Assembly: GCA_023897205.1 (NCBI GenBank)
Contig: JAHWDD010000005.1
Location: 2,976,001 to 3,040,000, forward strand
From: Exophiala sp. HKRS030
Taxonomy: Eukaryota > Ascomycota > Eurotiomycetes > Chaetothyriales > Herpotrichiellaceae
Reading direction: 5' to 3'
Length of the DNA: 64,000 bases
Part shown: positions 11,656 to 23,040 of the stretch, piece after piece
Numbering within the stretch: position 1 is the first letter of the stretch
How the letters are laid out: each line of letters starts with the position of its first letter
The notes under the pieces: generated by a model
Told to the model about the DNA's origin: nothing
Database searches by the model: none
The model's input: the letters and a program-made list of their open reading frames with translations, nothing else
Made by a program: the position numbers and the translations under genes

Positions 11656-13443
11656 TCCTCCATCACGTCCCCATAACGATAAAGAAACTTCCGCATGGTT
11701 TTGGTTCTCGACAGAGAGATGTCAAATTGATTGGACGGGTTTGGGGGTCATAGAAATTCCATAAACTGTTTAAGCTAGACTACCCCTCCCACCACTACGT
11801 GCGTGGAATCCCGAGTGTATTGCATTTTGCAATCCTGATCCTCAGGCGATGTTCATTGACATCAGGATTCATCAGGATGTCAGCAGCCCAGGACACGGCG
11901 TGTTGGATATCAGGCATCGTGCTAGTGACCATTGGCCTCTCATTATTCAGGAATTCGGTCGAATTCACCAGGCTCATCACCAACACCAGGCGATCGGTAT
12001 TTTAGGTAGTGACCGCAAGGCTGTAAGATAAACACGAAGCTCAAACGCCTCCGAAGCACCTGACTGGACTTTGATATTTTACGTGTCGAGTCAATAATGA
12101 CATGCATCATAAGCTTCCAAGCTAAACCTGTTCCTGTTGTTCCTTGCATGTCGATCTTAGCAAAGGGAATCTTGAAGGGCGACTTGTGATAGGCTGAGAG
12201 GTTCAAAGGCCATCAGGTGGCATCATCCAGAATCCAAGGGGCCTCTTAACCCCTGGCGCCATCGGAGATTTCGCATTCCAGAATACCGTGTCCAGTCAGT
12301 TAACGAGTTGCTAATCGTCAATTGACCACCTGGAAAACTGAAATCGTAGCCTCGAATACGCAAGGAGCCGTCCGTACTCGAAGCCTTAACCTAGTATAGC
12401 GTCGGCCCGTTCAGAAGGAAAAGACCCAATCTAAACTTTTTCAGATCGAGCAATACTGTACTGCGTGTAGTGATAGGCTTATCTGAGTTTGAACGGGATC
12501 CAGGTGGTGCCCTTTATCCAGCCAATCTCGCAACCTCTGCAGATAGCCTACCTGCTTTCCTCCCTCCCACGGTAAAGGGGACACAGGGGATTAATCGGAT
12601 CCCAAAGGATGACAGACGGCTACCTGAAACTCAACGACATGGCGCCGACTCAAGTCTTGTTCCTGTAAACAGTAAACGTCAACCTGCCAAACCTGCTGTC
12701 TTCTGATCCAGCAGGAAGAAACCCCTGAAGAAAAGCAACCAAAGTCTGTTGTAGAACAAGCAACGTAGTAACAAATGTCTGAGAAACAAGAAGGGAAAAC
12801 CCCCTTTGACGTTTTTTTTGACTTTCACCGCCTCCTTTGTAGAACAATATACCTCCGTCCGTGCGTCGCGTATGGTATGGTGTGTGCGTGCATGCGTTGT
12901 GCGTGCGTTCGTAGGCACTGGTTTTCGCGTTTACTTCCCCACGTCCACGTCGAAAGGCCAAGTTGGTCAAAGCTTTGATCTTTTTGTCTCTTAATACGGA
13001 GTACATACCGTTACTACAACTGCGACAGCATAGGATTGGATCGCGTCCAAGACCCCGCGCGGCTCAACTCACCCTTGATACTTTTCTCAGCACTTCAAGA
13101 ACGCAGTGGCCACCCTCGACTTTTCAGCTGCCACATCTTCAGCTGCCATCATTAAATGACCTTCGTTTGTCCTTGTCCCACTTTACACCTCAACCACCCT
13201 CCCATCCTCTCCTGTGCCCAACCTCACTCGCTAGTTTTGTGCGAAGAAGAGAAAAGAAGGAAATCAAGACAAAAAGGTGGCCCTTGAGCAACGGAAGTGA
13301 CGATAAACATTCCACACACACTCTCTCTCTACAACTGCGATCTATCTATCCCTAACGGTCCTGGCGACTCGCAATCCTGCACGATAAAGCCTTCTGGGGT
13401 ACATTTTCTCTGTGTCGTTTTATCCTGGTGAAAAAAAGACAAC
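11656..13443. other. Intergenic between two glycosyltransferase genes
   Basis: This 1.8-kb gap has no convincing coding sequence. The last 400 bases are rich in C and T, as expected for the leader of the GT32 gene. One TACGGAGTA motif sits at 12995. GTGCGTGC-type short repeats occur near 12880-12910. Confidence 0.55.
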
Positions 13444-14743
13444 ATGGATCCCTCCTCGAAGCGGAGCATGAACCCGCTACAACAATTCTATGGCGGACGA
13501 CGGGTTATGCGATGGGTAGTCTTCGTCGCAATAGCCGCCATCGCCACTTTATATCTCGGAGGCCAGGGCTATGCCTCCGGGTCGCTATCACATGGTTCCC
13601 ATGGTGGCAGGGCAAAATACCTGACGCCGCAGGAGTTGATGGACCGCCCGATATCAAAAGATTTACAGACAATACCCAAGGTATTCCACCAGAGCTGGTC
13701 GTCGACGGAACTGCCTGCGAAATTCACCCGCTGGAGCGAGACGTGTAGGAAACAACACCCTGATTGGGAGTGGGTGTTGTGGACAGATGCCGATAATGAA
13801 GAGTTGGTAAAAAGACATTTCCCCTGGTTATTGAAGACGTACAAGGCCATGCCAGGTATGATCTATCGTGCTGATCTGGTGCGCAATTTATACATGTATA
13901 TCTATGGCGGGTAAGTCAGAAAGGCCACTCTTGTTCTTCTCCTTGGTGACCAAAGCACTCCTATTTTTCCCCTACCTCTCGGCCTTTCCCATCCCTATCA
14001 TCCCTCTTTCCACTCGATGCCTTACACAAAACTGACATGGTCCGTTCTTTCGTCTCCTTAGTGTCTATGCAGACCTCGACGTCGAATGTATTCGACCGAT
14101 AGACGAGTTATTCGGAAAATACAATGTTTCCACGGTGTCACATGCGAAGCCGAGGCCCCTTTCGACACATGACATGCAAAAGAGCGGTCGCAAAGCGTTC
14201 TTTGGGCGAATGGGCACGGATGATGGATTCGACAACTCAATCCCCAATGCGTGGATGGCATCGACACCAGGTCACCCGTTCTTCCTGGTTCTGACCGAAT
14301 CTGTGATGAGAGACCATAACGACGAGTCCAAAGGTGGTCAAAGCGTCGAAGCCACCACAGGTCCTGGCAAGCTGTTCTACATGATTGAGGAGTACCGCAA
14401 GAAAGAAGGCGATTATGAAGGCGAGAAGCTGGACAAAGCCGTGGCCAAGAATCCCACCGCCAAACAATTCACACCACGCAAGGGGCTTGGCCATTCCATC
14501 GAAGTGCTGCCCTTCCAGTACATTTATCCCTACTCGTGGCAGAGGGATGGCGAGGCATATCGATCCGTATGCTGGGCGGCCAGGAAGACTTTCAATGCTG
14601 AGCGTTGCAAGTTGCTCCTAGCGACGGATCATTGGCCAAGCTATACCATCACCTATTGGAGCCATTCATGGACAGGCGATGGCCATGATTCGGAGAACAT
14701 GGAGCGTCTGAAGGACAAGGAAGACAAGGGTGAGAAACAGTGA
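13444..14743 (+). CDS. GT32 glycosyltransferase with DXD motif (Och1-like)
   Basis: Two exons (13444-13910 and 14062-14743) give 382 residues. One hydrophobic anchor lies at about residues 24-40 after a short basic cytoplasmic tail, so it is a type II Golgi-type protein. The catalytic region has IPKVFHQSWSSTELP, then WEWVLWTDADNEELV, RADLVRNLYMYIYGG and, straight across the intron, VYADLDVEC carrying the DXD metal site. These are marks of the Gly_transf_sug family (PF04488), which includes Och1 alpha-1,6-mannosyltransferase. A role in N-glycan or glycolipid mannosylation is likely, but whether it is the true Och1 orthologue is not shown. It follows the GT25 gene on the same strand. Confidence 0.87.
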
Positions 14744-16565
14744 GAATGACTCAGCTTAAGGAGGAGGAAAAGACGACAACACCCATTTCAACACACAAGG
14801 ATTCACTTACCGTACGACATCAACTCATTGACTGAGTGGTATGCATATCGACCGTGAGACACACTTCATCCATGCTAGTCTAATTGTGATATACACAATT
14901 GTTTTGATAATCTCTGCGCCCGTCCCGCGCGGCTCCCAAAGGCGACAGATATGGATTCTCCTCATGTGGATTTCACTAACAACCAAGAAACACTCTGACG
15001 AGGAGGACGAATCGAATCGGGTCGAATCGGACCATTCTGTTAGCCTTATTGTTTTTGTTTCCCACGAATCCAGAGGACCTTCTGGAAACCAATCAGGATA
15101 GACTGGCGTTTAGGAATTTTTGGAGTTCGTTTGGGATGTGTAGGGATTTGGACGAAGATTAGAGGTTCATATCATGTTCATGACATGTCATGTTTCATTT
15201 CTACGAAATAGATAGAAGGAGAGAAAGGAGAGAAACGGAGGGAAAGCGAGAAGAGGGGATATAGAACTATGTATATATGACCGACCCACAGAGTATTTCT
15301 ACCCGCCCAGAAATCTATCTACAAACTGATTAGACACTCAATAATACCTACCTACCTACCATCTTAGTGCTTACCCCGTATCCTACCTCGTCCCGAGTCG
15401 ACTCGAATCATCTCGATATCTTTCAAGCCGACTCTGACGACAATCACGGCCTTCACCCATGCCATGCCGTGCAAACCCAGCATTAAAAGACAGCTGAGAT
15501 ATTTCCCAAATCGACACCCAATACACACACAAACATCAATGATCAGACTCTATCTCCCATTCTCAATTTCGTCTCATTCTCTACAAAAGCCCAGACTCCA
15601 GAATTTCGTATCACCTTTCCGAACCTCCGCCCTTATCCACATGCAATTATACCTAGCCAGGTATAGAGTAATAGTATTCATCCATAAATTCGCTACACTT
15701 GCCCACTAAATAACTACCTAGTTAGAATCCTTTCGACAGAGCCAACAACCTCGAGTCGCCACGCAGCACAGCACGAATCACCGCGTGATGCAAGCACGAC
15801 GTAAGTAAACAGCAAGACACACACATGACAGACATGGACATGAACATGGACATAACATGTCAGCAACTCCTTGCCCGCAAACCGTAAGCCCGGCAAAAAC
15901 GTACTGCATACTCCGTACTTCCATACTCCATACTCCCATAGAAATTTCTCCCCATTTCTCCACCCTAGTTAGTCATGCACAGTAACCAGCGTGCCAGTCA
16001 ATGCCCGCAGTCATCTTTTTGTCCCCGCGCGCGCACACACACACAGTGAACAAAACTTGCGGCTCCGTTGGACCGTGCGGGTTTGCCTGTCAAATCCCCA
16101 TTTGGCCTCCGAGGAGGCTCGCATTGTGGGTTTCCCATGCCATGAGGAGGAGACGACTTTGAGTGATGCAAGAATAGGGCCATTTTAAGGAGGAGAAGAG
16201 GCCGGGGAGAAGGAGAAGGAGAAGGAGGAGGTGGAGGGGTGATTTGAGTATGAGATTTTGATTTTGTTCCGTGCTTGTTTGTTTTTTCTTTTCGCACATG
16301 GGATGGTGTGGAGTGTTTGAAATGTCCGTCACCTGATCGACTTGCTTCCCTGGCTTCCGAGGGCGTAGAGTATATCGCTCGCTCAGAGTACTTATACTGT
16401 TTGTTAGGCTCCTGTAGATCGTGTAGTCTCTTTACTAAGCTGGTCTTGCCGGTAAACCTTGGATGTTTAGGTATTTACCAATTGTACAGTGAATTGTTGA
16501 TTCTTGGTTTAGTTGATCTTGTCTATCGAAATCTTGGAGATATATTCGAACGGCTGTAGGTCACG
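14744..16565. other. Intergenic region with short repeats
   Basis: This gap of 1.8 kb contains ATG/CAT-rich palindromic stretches near 15170-15195 and 15820-15860, a TACTCCGTA motif at 15909 and a GGAGAA polypurine tract at about 16190-16240. No protein gene was supported. Confidence 0.55.
16190..16242. repeat. Polypurine GGAGAA/GGAGG tract
   Basis: The plus strand is almost purely purine here, with repeats of GAGAAG and GGAGAA. It lies about 330 bp upstream of the dehydrogenase start. Confidence 0.7.
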
Positions 16566-17946
16566 ATGCGTGCACTTCGCTATCATGGTGTCAAGGACCT
16601 GCGGCTGGAACACGATGTTCCCGAACCAACGTGCGGTGAGACGCAGATCAAGATAAGACGTATGTCTACGTTCCACACGGCTGGGAATCATCTATCTAAG
16701 CCATTTTACCCTGACGCTGACATATCGAGAAACACAGCTGCGTTTTGCGGTATCTGTGGGACAGACTGTGAGTAGACTCTAAGCAAGCTGGAGTTACTTT
16801 TGATGGCAATATGGCACGTCGACTTGCTTCAAGCAACTGATCTATGCCTCCTGCAACAGTACACGAATACTCCTCGCCAACATTCATTCCGTCCAAGGAG
16901 AGTCCTCACCCAGTGACCAAAGAGTCAATGCCAGTCGCCATCGGCCATGAATTCAGCGGTACTATTATAGAGATCGGATCGAAAGCTGCCAATCCACAAA
17001 ATCTCAAGGTTGGGGACGATGTGGCGGTACAACCAACTGTTTGTTGTTTTGATTGCGGGCCTTGTAAGGACGGTTATATCAATTGTTGCGACTCAGCAGG
17101 ATTCGTGGGCCTTAGTGGAGGAGGTGGTGGTATGACAGATGCCGTCTGTGTGGATCCTCAGTTTGTGTTCAAATTACCTGATGGGATACCGCTGGATGTG
17201 GGTGCATTGGTAGAGCCTTTGGCAGTGGCATGGCACGCGGTCGATCAATATCCCATCAAAGAGGGAGATGAAGCTCTGGTTTTAGGTGCTGGTCCAATTG
17301 GCCTGGGTGTAATTCAGTGTTTGAAGGCCAGAGGAGCTAAAACCATCATCGTTGTGGAAGTTGCAGCTCAGAGGCAGAAGTTTGCCAAGCAATTTGGTGC
17401 CACACATCTGATTGATCCTACCAAGGAGGATGTCGTTAACAGATCCAAAGAGATTTGTGGTGGGTTGGGACCTCATCTGGCTCTGGATGCGGCGGGTGTG
17501 GCAGCAAGTATCAAGAGTGCTGCCCTGGCAGTCAGGGCTCGAGGAACAGTGGTAAATCTGGCAATTTGGGAGAAAGAGGTATGTCAAGGAATTGGTGCAT
17601 TGAAAGCCTTACGAGACATCATCAACAAGGCACTCGTTAACAATGATATCAGATACCCTTTCAACCCAACAACTTCGTCTTTGGTGAGAAGAAATACTTA
17701 GCAAGTAAGTTCTGGTCACCGCGCAATCAAGCATATAGCAAACTCCTGTGCTGATTAAGAATAGTCCTTGGCTATCTCAAGGAAGATTTCGGAGGAGTTA
17801 TCAAGGCACTGGGTAACGGGAGTTTGAAGCCTGCAGGAATGATTACCAGCACAATCAAGATTGATCGAGTGGTTGAGGATGGATATCGTGCATTGATTGA
17901 GGAAAAAGACAAGCACGTCAAGATCTTGGTTGACTGCCGTGGATAG
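16566..17946 (+). CDS. Zinc-dependent medium-chain alcohol/polyol dehydrogenase
   Basis: Five exons (16566-16659, 16738-16767, 16860-17578, 17653-17704, 17765-17946) give 358 residues with every junction in frame. The tiny second exon carries FCGICGTD, containing the first catalytic zinc cysteine; GHEF supplies the histidine. The structural zinc site CCFDCGPCKDGYINCC follows. GAGPIGLG is the nucleotide-binding glycine motif. The C-terminus with FVFGEKKYLA and GYLKEDFGGVIKAL resembles fungal 2,3-butanediol/acetoin dehydrogenases (BDH1/BDH2-like), so oxidation of a secondary alcohol or diol with NAD is the likely reaction. The exact substrate is inferred. No neighbouring gene suggests a pathway. 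Confidence 0.9.
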
Positions 17947-18206
17947 ACAAAATACAGACCTGTTGCTTCAGCAATGGGAATGCCTTGAAAGCAAACATAC
18001 GCACTGTTTTGTCATATTCGATACCTTTATCTGAGTGCTCCACAAGGCGATGGCCGATCGAATGCTCGCCTGACATTGGGGTATATCTTGACATAAGTTT
18101 GACAGCTCCCAGCTAATTGTGAGTGTACTCGGCAACATGGACATCCCATGACATGCATGTCATCTTGTCTGAACTACAATGCAAATACCCACAGGCTCCA
18201 TCAAAT

Positions 18207-18847
18207 TCAGTATTCGTGGCTTGTATAGTCCAGCAGGGTTTCGTTTAGACACGTCACTTTTTCCTGGTAACGAATGATAGTCAGTATATGATTTCCGCAA
18301 GAACACATACGTTTCTGGATTGATTGGGATGAAATGCACTCACTTGATGATCATAAGTACAATTTGGTGGCCCCTTGTCGTTCACACGCGGAATAATGCA
18401 GTGTCGATGGACAACCAAGACATTTTGAGTACAGCAAGTGAATTTCTGATATTCTGGACACAAACTAGACTGGTTTTTGGCGATTGGAGCAGTGCCTGAA
18501 GAGGAGAATGGTAAGGCCTTGCCAGACAGAGGTTGAGGGATGGTAAGCTCACAAGTTTGGAAACTGATCCCAAGGAAGAAGTCCATGAACGGAGCATCCT
18601 CGTTGCAACAAAAGGCATGATCGAAACCGAGTAGTTGATGATATTCCTGGCTGGCGAACATGCAGATATCATCAGGTGTGGGATTAGAAAGAGCCCTGGA
18701 AACGAGGTTCGCATGAGGTTCACCAGAATCCATGTGATTGAGATGAGATGGGAAAGAAACAACGAAAGTGATCAGGACGAGAAAAGCGACCAACAGCTGG
18801 AGGGAGCGACACCGGAAGGACATGATGAGACTCTTAGTATTCCCCAT
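18207..18847 (-). CDS. Small secreted cysteine-rich protein, hydrophobin-like cysteine order
   Basis: Two exons on the minus strand (18847-18344 and 18263-18207, GTGAGT donor) give 186 residues. An N-terminal hydrophobic stretch, LQLLVAFLVLITFVVS, looks like a signal peptide, with either MGNTK (18847) or MSFRC (18823) as start. The mature part has cysteines in the order C, CC, C, C, CC, C, the pattern of hydrophobins, followed by two more. The spacings are unusual: 17 residues between the first and second cysteines and about 31 between the fourth and fifth. It is therefore either a divergent hydrophobin-like protein or another cell-surface cysteine-rich protein. I do not recognise a specific family. 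Confidence 0.65.
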
Positions 18848-19908
18848 GGCTTGTAATGATTGTACACGCCTCGTTTAGAACGACACAAATCAGAGGTGTG
18901 GTAAGCGACGGTGAAAGGTAAAGACAGAATCACCTTTGACTGGGGCCTAAGACTAAGACTAGAAGAGAGTCAGACCGCATGTAGAGAGAACTTGGAATAC
19001 TGACCAAGGAGGGAAGGAAGGGAAGGCACGACCACAGGCGTACGCGCCTGCCACCTATTCAAGAATTCTTCATCGCATGGCAGTCAGCTTAGCACTTCCG
19101 GGAAGGTACAGGACCAGCTTGTTCTGACGCGTATGGCCAAAATAAACAATGATGAGCGTGAAGATTGTCTCAATTTCAACGTTCAGAGTCGAGTTCTCTG
19201 GTGGCACATCATTGTTTGACGTTTCATTTTGGTCCATCCATCAGGATTGTGTTCGAGGTGAAATGCTGATAGGAGGTGAACCCCAATTTGAGCCATCCAC
19301 AAATGGCTAGTCTGACAGCCTCATCATCTGGCGAGGCTGAGAAGCGAAAATGTCTCCCCGCACGGATTCATGATTCAGAGGCCGAGGGCCTGTCCACCTG
19401 TCGTCGAAGATTCCATGCACACCATAAAAGTGGGAAGCGTTGATCAGTGGGGACGTGTCACCGATCTTGCTACAGGGTCAGACTCGCCATCGAGGGATCG
19501 CACAAGCAAATCAACTCGTCAATATTGAAGAAAACAATTCTTATTAATTCCGAGCTCTACATTGACTATTTCTTTTTGGGTGCAAATATCATCACAATCG
19601 AGGGCACCGGCACCCATGCCAAACGATTGAAGACGCTGTTGCTCAAAAGCAGCAATAGCAGTAAAAACGCTCACTAGCATAAATCATCGCTGTTACAAAG
19701 TGATCATGTCCACCGTAACCTATTAAGTCGCAGTATTACCTCGCCATTTCCACCATCCCCAACTACATGGCAAAATGCTGGTCTTTGACTGCCATTCGAG
19801 TCCAAATCTCGACTCTATGTCCAGTGTCTCCAAAGAAACTTTCTGTCCAACGATACTGTGTGACCCGACGACCCGAGGGCCATTCCATACATGTGGTGGA
19901 AGACTAGC
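18848..19908. other. Intergenic, no gene recognised
   Basis: This 1.06-kb stretch holds the promoter of the cysteine-rich protein gene and the 3' end of the next minus-strand gene. I see no RNA gene or repeat in it. Confidence 0.5.
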
Positions 19909-20663
19909 TTATAACAAGAGCTTCATGGCTGCCATGAGTAAAGCAGCAAAAGCTCCAGTGGCAATCTGTTGGGTTGCAGCTCCGACATTACCGCTTGGTG
20001 AGGCCGATGCTGATGTAGCAGCTGCTGATGCGGATTGTGAAGCAGAGGATGTCGCTGAACCACTCGAGGTACTGCTGACGGAACTCGACTCCGCAGCAGA
20101 GGTAGCGGCAAGTGCTTCGGCGGTGGCATTGCGAGTACCGCATACCTGGTTTTGTTCGCAAACGGATTGACCTTGAGCATCATTGGGATGTGCGTTGACA
20201 CACTGCGCGTAGGTGGCCTGGCACATGAAGAAAGGAAGTGTTTCGGCGAAAGCGGTGCAGTCAGGGACGGTTCCGTTGGCACAGACACAGGTGTAGGTGA
20301 AGGCGACCTGGCAAAAAGATTAGTTGGACCCGACTGCTCGAAATGAGGTACTTACAGAGTCGCATCTGTTTTGAGAGGCAGAACCACCGCAGATCTGGGG
20401 GCAAGTGTTCAGTTGGCCACGACACCAGTTGACTGTGGAGAAATCAGTGAGCCAGAGGTCAAGGGAGATCGGTCAGGGCCCAGTCTCTTACATGCTTCAG
20501 TCGAGCTAACATTGCTGGGGATGAAGGATTGTGTGGCAGCCGGTGGCATGACCTGTGAGACTGTGGTCGACGCTGCGACGGAGCTGGCGCTCGAGGTCAC
20601 AATGGTCTGCGCATACGAGGCAACGGTGAAAACCGAAGCGGCGAGGAAGATCTTGGACAACAT
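19909..20663 (-). CDS. Secreted, probably GPI-anchored DUF7707-like protein
   Basis: Three minus-strand exons (20663-20492, 20432-20356, 20307-19909) give 215 residues in frame. The product has an N-terminal signal peptide (MLSKIFLAASVFTVASYAQ). Next is a cysteine-rich domain with WCRGQLNTCPQICGG, then FTYTCVCANGTVPDCTAF and TLPFFMCQATYAQCV. After it come a long Ser/Ala/Thr-rich stalk of about 50 residues and a hydrophobic end, GAFAALLMAAMKLLL, typical of a GPI attachment signal. This arrangement matches fungal wall proteins annotated as DUF7707. The function is unknown; location at the plasma membrane or cell wall is inferred. Together with the previous gene it makes a small run of secreted proteins on one strand. 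Confidence 0.82.
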
Positions 20664-22398
20664 GTTTGGGATGGGTTTAAGAGAGTGAGTGGGAGAAGAC
20701 TGTTGATGTCAATTGTCAATCGATGCTAACAGTACTGGTAGAAAGAAGAGAGATGTGGTGGCAGAAGATGGAGAGGGAAAGAGAACTTTTTGAGGATAGC
20801 AAGTGGGCAGTGGATACGGACGAGGGTTGGAGGACAAGGTAGTGACGAGTGACGGAGTGACGACCAGGTGAAGGAAGGCAGGAAACGTGCGGCGACGATC
20901 CAGAATGGGTCAGAGACTCAGAACGGGTCAATGCGTGACATTGGGATCCAGAACTGGGGTAAGAGCGACCTTCATACCTTTGGAATCTGGATTTCTTAGC
21001 TCCTGCTATCTTTTGTGGCAACTTGCGAATACCGCGTATTACTTAGGCGAGGAAGGAGGTCAGTCACCAAGTGGCAGCCACGACCCTCTCTCCTTCTCGT
21101 GATAGATAAAGAACTTGAAGAATCCAAGAGTCCAAGACTGAATGTACCTAAATAATGGCTGGGGGCGTCATGGTCACTGGGTTACGACAACACTTTAATT
21201 TTTTTGTTACCCTGAGATCAAACAGAGTCGACAAGCGTTTCGTCGGAGTTTCCTCTGACCATCAGTGACGGTAGCATATCTTTGGATGCATGCAGCAACC
21301 CGGCCCTCGCATTGGTTTCTGATCCACAAGTGGCCTATCAAGGCCAGTGACGGCCGCTATCAAGCCACTAGCCGGGATTCTGGATGTCCCTTTGTGAGGT
21401 CCGGAGGCATCCAAGAAGCAACTAAGGAACGCCCAGGGACAGATCAAGCAGAGGACTCGTCGCTTGCCCTGGCAGGAGTCCACTAACTCTAAAACACATT
21501 AAGGCAGACCTCCAATCACCACCTGGTCGTGTCCTCCACGCCCACGGCCCGCCACCCAACAGATTCGTCTAGGTCGCGGATAAGCAGACGCATTTGCCAT
21601 CGAATGTCTAGCATTCGCCCATTTGACTTGTCGGGGCTTTTGCACCACGTAAGTAAAGCTTCCACCAGCGTCGTCAACATGCACACAAACTACATGTTCG
21701 AATGGTCACTCGTCAAGGAACGACGTCCGGAGCTATCTTGGAAGTTTGAACCATTGGAGCTTGCAGGACCCAGGGCTTGGATGGTGCCTAGCCTGCTGGT
21801 AGTGTCACCAGCACTTGATTCAGGCACTTCGATTGTGGATGTTTCAGGCATGAGACCTGGAAGGTCTGAAGGTACTCCGGACAAAGTGCATTGTTACTAT
21901 TGAAGAGGCATCCAGTCGGTTTATGTGGTCAACCACAGGCGTGGACAGACATGGGTAGCCGCAAGAGATAAGTGCCGACTTACGGAGTCCTTTATCCTGC
22001 CACATTGAGGCTGTCACTGGTCGTCTCCTATCTCGGACAGCTTCACGCAATCCACCAAGTTGTCCGGCACAGCGTTCTCCTCTCTAGTAAGATCCGCACC
22101 TTGGAGAATGGAAAGAGAGGCAAGTAACGAGCCCCACGGTGGACGCCGGCCAGTCACGAGTTTGGACAGACCCAACCCGCTCCGACTAACCGAGGCTCAT
22201 TCTGAAAACACACAATTCAATGCTCCAAGCTCGGCTGTCTTGCCGTGCTCGTTGACACATTATCGCAAAATATGTCACCAAGGTCAATGTACCTTTTGCA
22301 CATCAGTGCCTGGAATACGTGACATAGGGTCTGGAAGAGATATTTCCGCCTTCCTCATACTAGATCACAGCCATCACGATGGGGAGTCAGGAGATTTC
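20664..22398. other. Intergenic, no gene recognised
   Basis: This gap lies between divergent genes (the GPI protein on minus, the thioesterase on plus), so it holds both promoters. Open frames here are short and their translations show no family features. Confidence 0.5.
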
Positions 22399-23040
22399 AT
22401 GGACAAATTCATCACCTCGCATCGGGTGCCCGAGGACGGTCGCAAACATTTTGCTTCGATCGAATGGACCAACAAATTCCTGACCAGTCCTGAGTACAAA
22501 GCCATCCCGACCTTTTCACGTGTGCTCAAGTCATCCGGAGAAGATTACTTTTTCTCTCGAACCATCAGTTCCCCTTCCACCATTCCACATCTCATCACTC
22601 TGCAGGCCGCAGACTGGAAAACACCAGCCGAGAGCGCAAAAGGGCAATTGAAGGGAAAACAAAATCCAAAAGACGTAACACCTGTGCCCAAAATACCAGA
22701 CTGTATTACACTGTTGGCACTGGGTCGCCCCGGTTTAGATGGTCACCCACAGGTCATCCATGGTGGAATGGCTTCTGCGATATTAGATGAAACCATGGGG
22801 TTTTGTATCATGCTTCACCAACATCACAATGGAACCAGAGATTCTTTGTTCACTGTCAATCTTAACATCACCTTTCGCCGCCCAGTGCCCACGCCTGGAG
22901 AAGTGTTTGTGAGAGCATGGTTAGTAGGCCGCGAAGGTCGCAAATGGCTTTCTCGCGGCCAAATATGTGACAAGGACGGCCAAGTCTTGACCGAAGCTGA
23001 GGGTACTTGGGTGCTCGTCAAGACGCAGGAAAAACTCTAA
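22399..23040 (+). CDS. Hotdog-fold thioesterase (4HBT/PaaI-like)
   Basis: A single exon encodes 213 residues from MDKFITSHRV. The hotdog domain fills the second half. HPQVIHGGMASAILDETMG is the classic HGG plus acidic-residue active-site helix, followed by a FTVNLNITFRRPVPTPGE strand pair. Family enzymes hydrolyse acyl-CoA thioesters. The N-terminal half contains the EWTNKFLTSPEYKAIP helix seen in fungal members. The frame is open for 113 codons upstream, but that part looks random, so I chose the internal ATG at 22399. The substrate chain length cannot be told. No clear targeting signal was seen. Confidence 0.82.
   Translation: MDKFITSHRVPEDGRKHFASIEWTNKFLTSPEYKAIPTFSRVLKSSGEDYFFSRTISSPSTIPHLITLQAADWKTPAESAKGQLKGKQNPKDVTPVPKIPDCITLLALGRPGLDGHPQVIHGGMASAILDETMGFCIMLHQHHNGTRDSLFTVNLNITFRRPVPTPGEVFVRAWLVGREGRKWLSRGQICDKDGQVLTEAEGTWVLVKTQEKL

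Noticed and set aside
15820..15870. ATG/CAT-rich palindromic stretch as a possible CRISPR or inverted repeat element
   Set aside because: Repeats are 6-9 bases, irregular and without spacers; a eukaryotic simple repeat explains it.
22060..22398. Long N-terminal extension of the thioesterase
   Set aside because: The extra 113 residues look random and do not resemble family members; the ATG at 22399 fits better.
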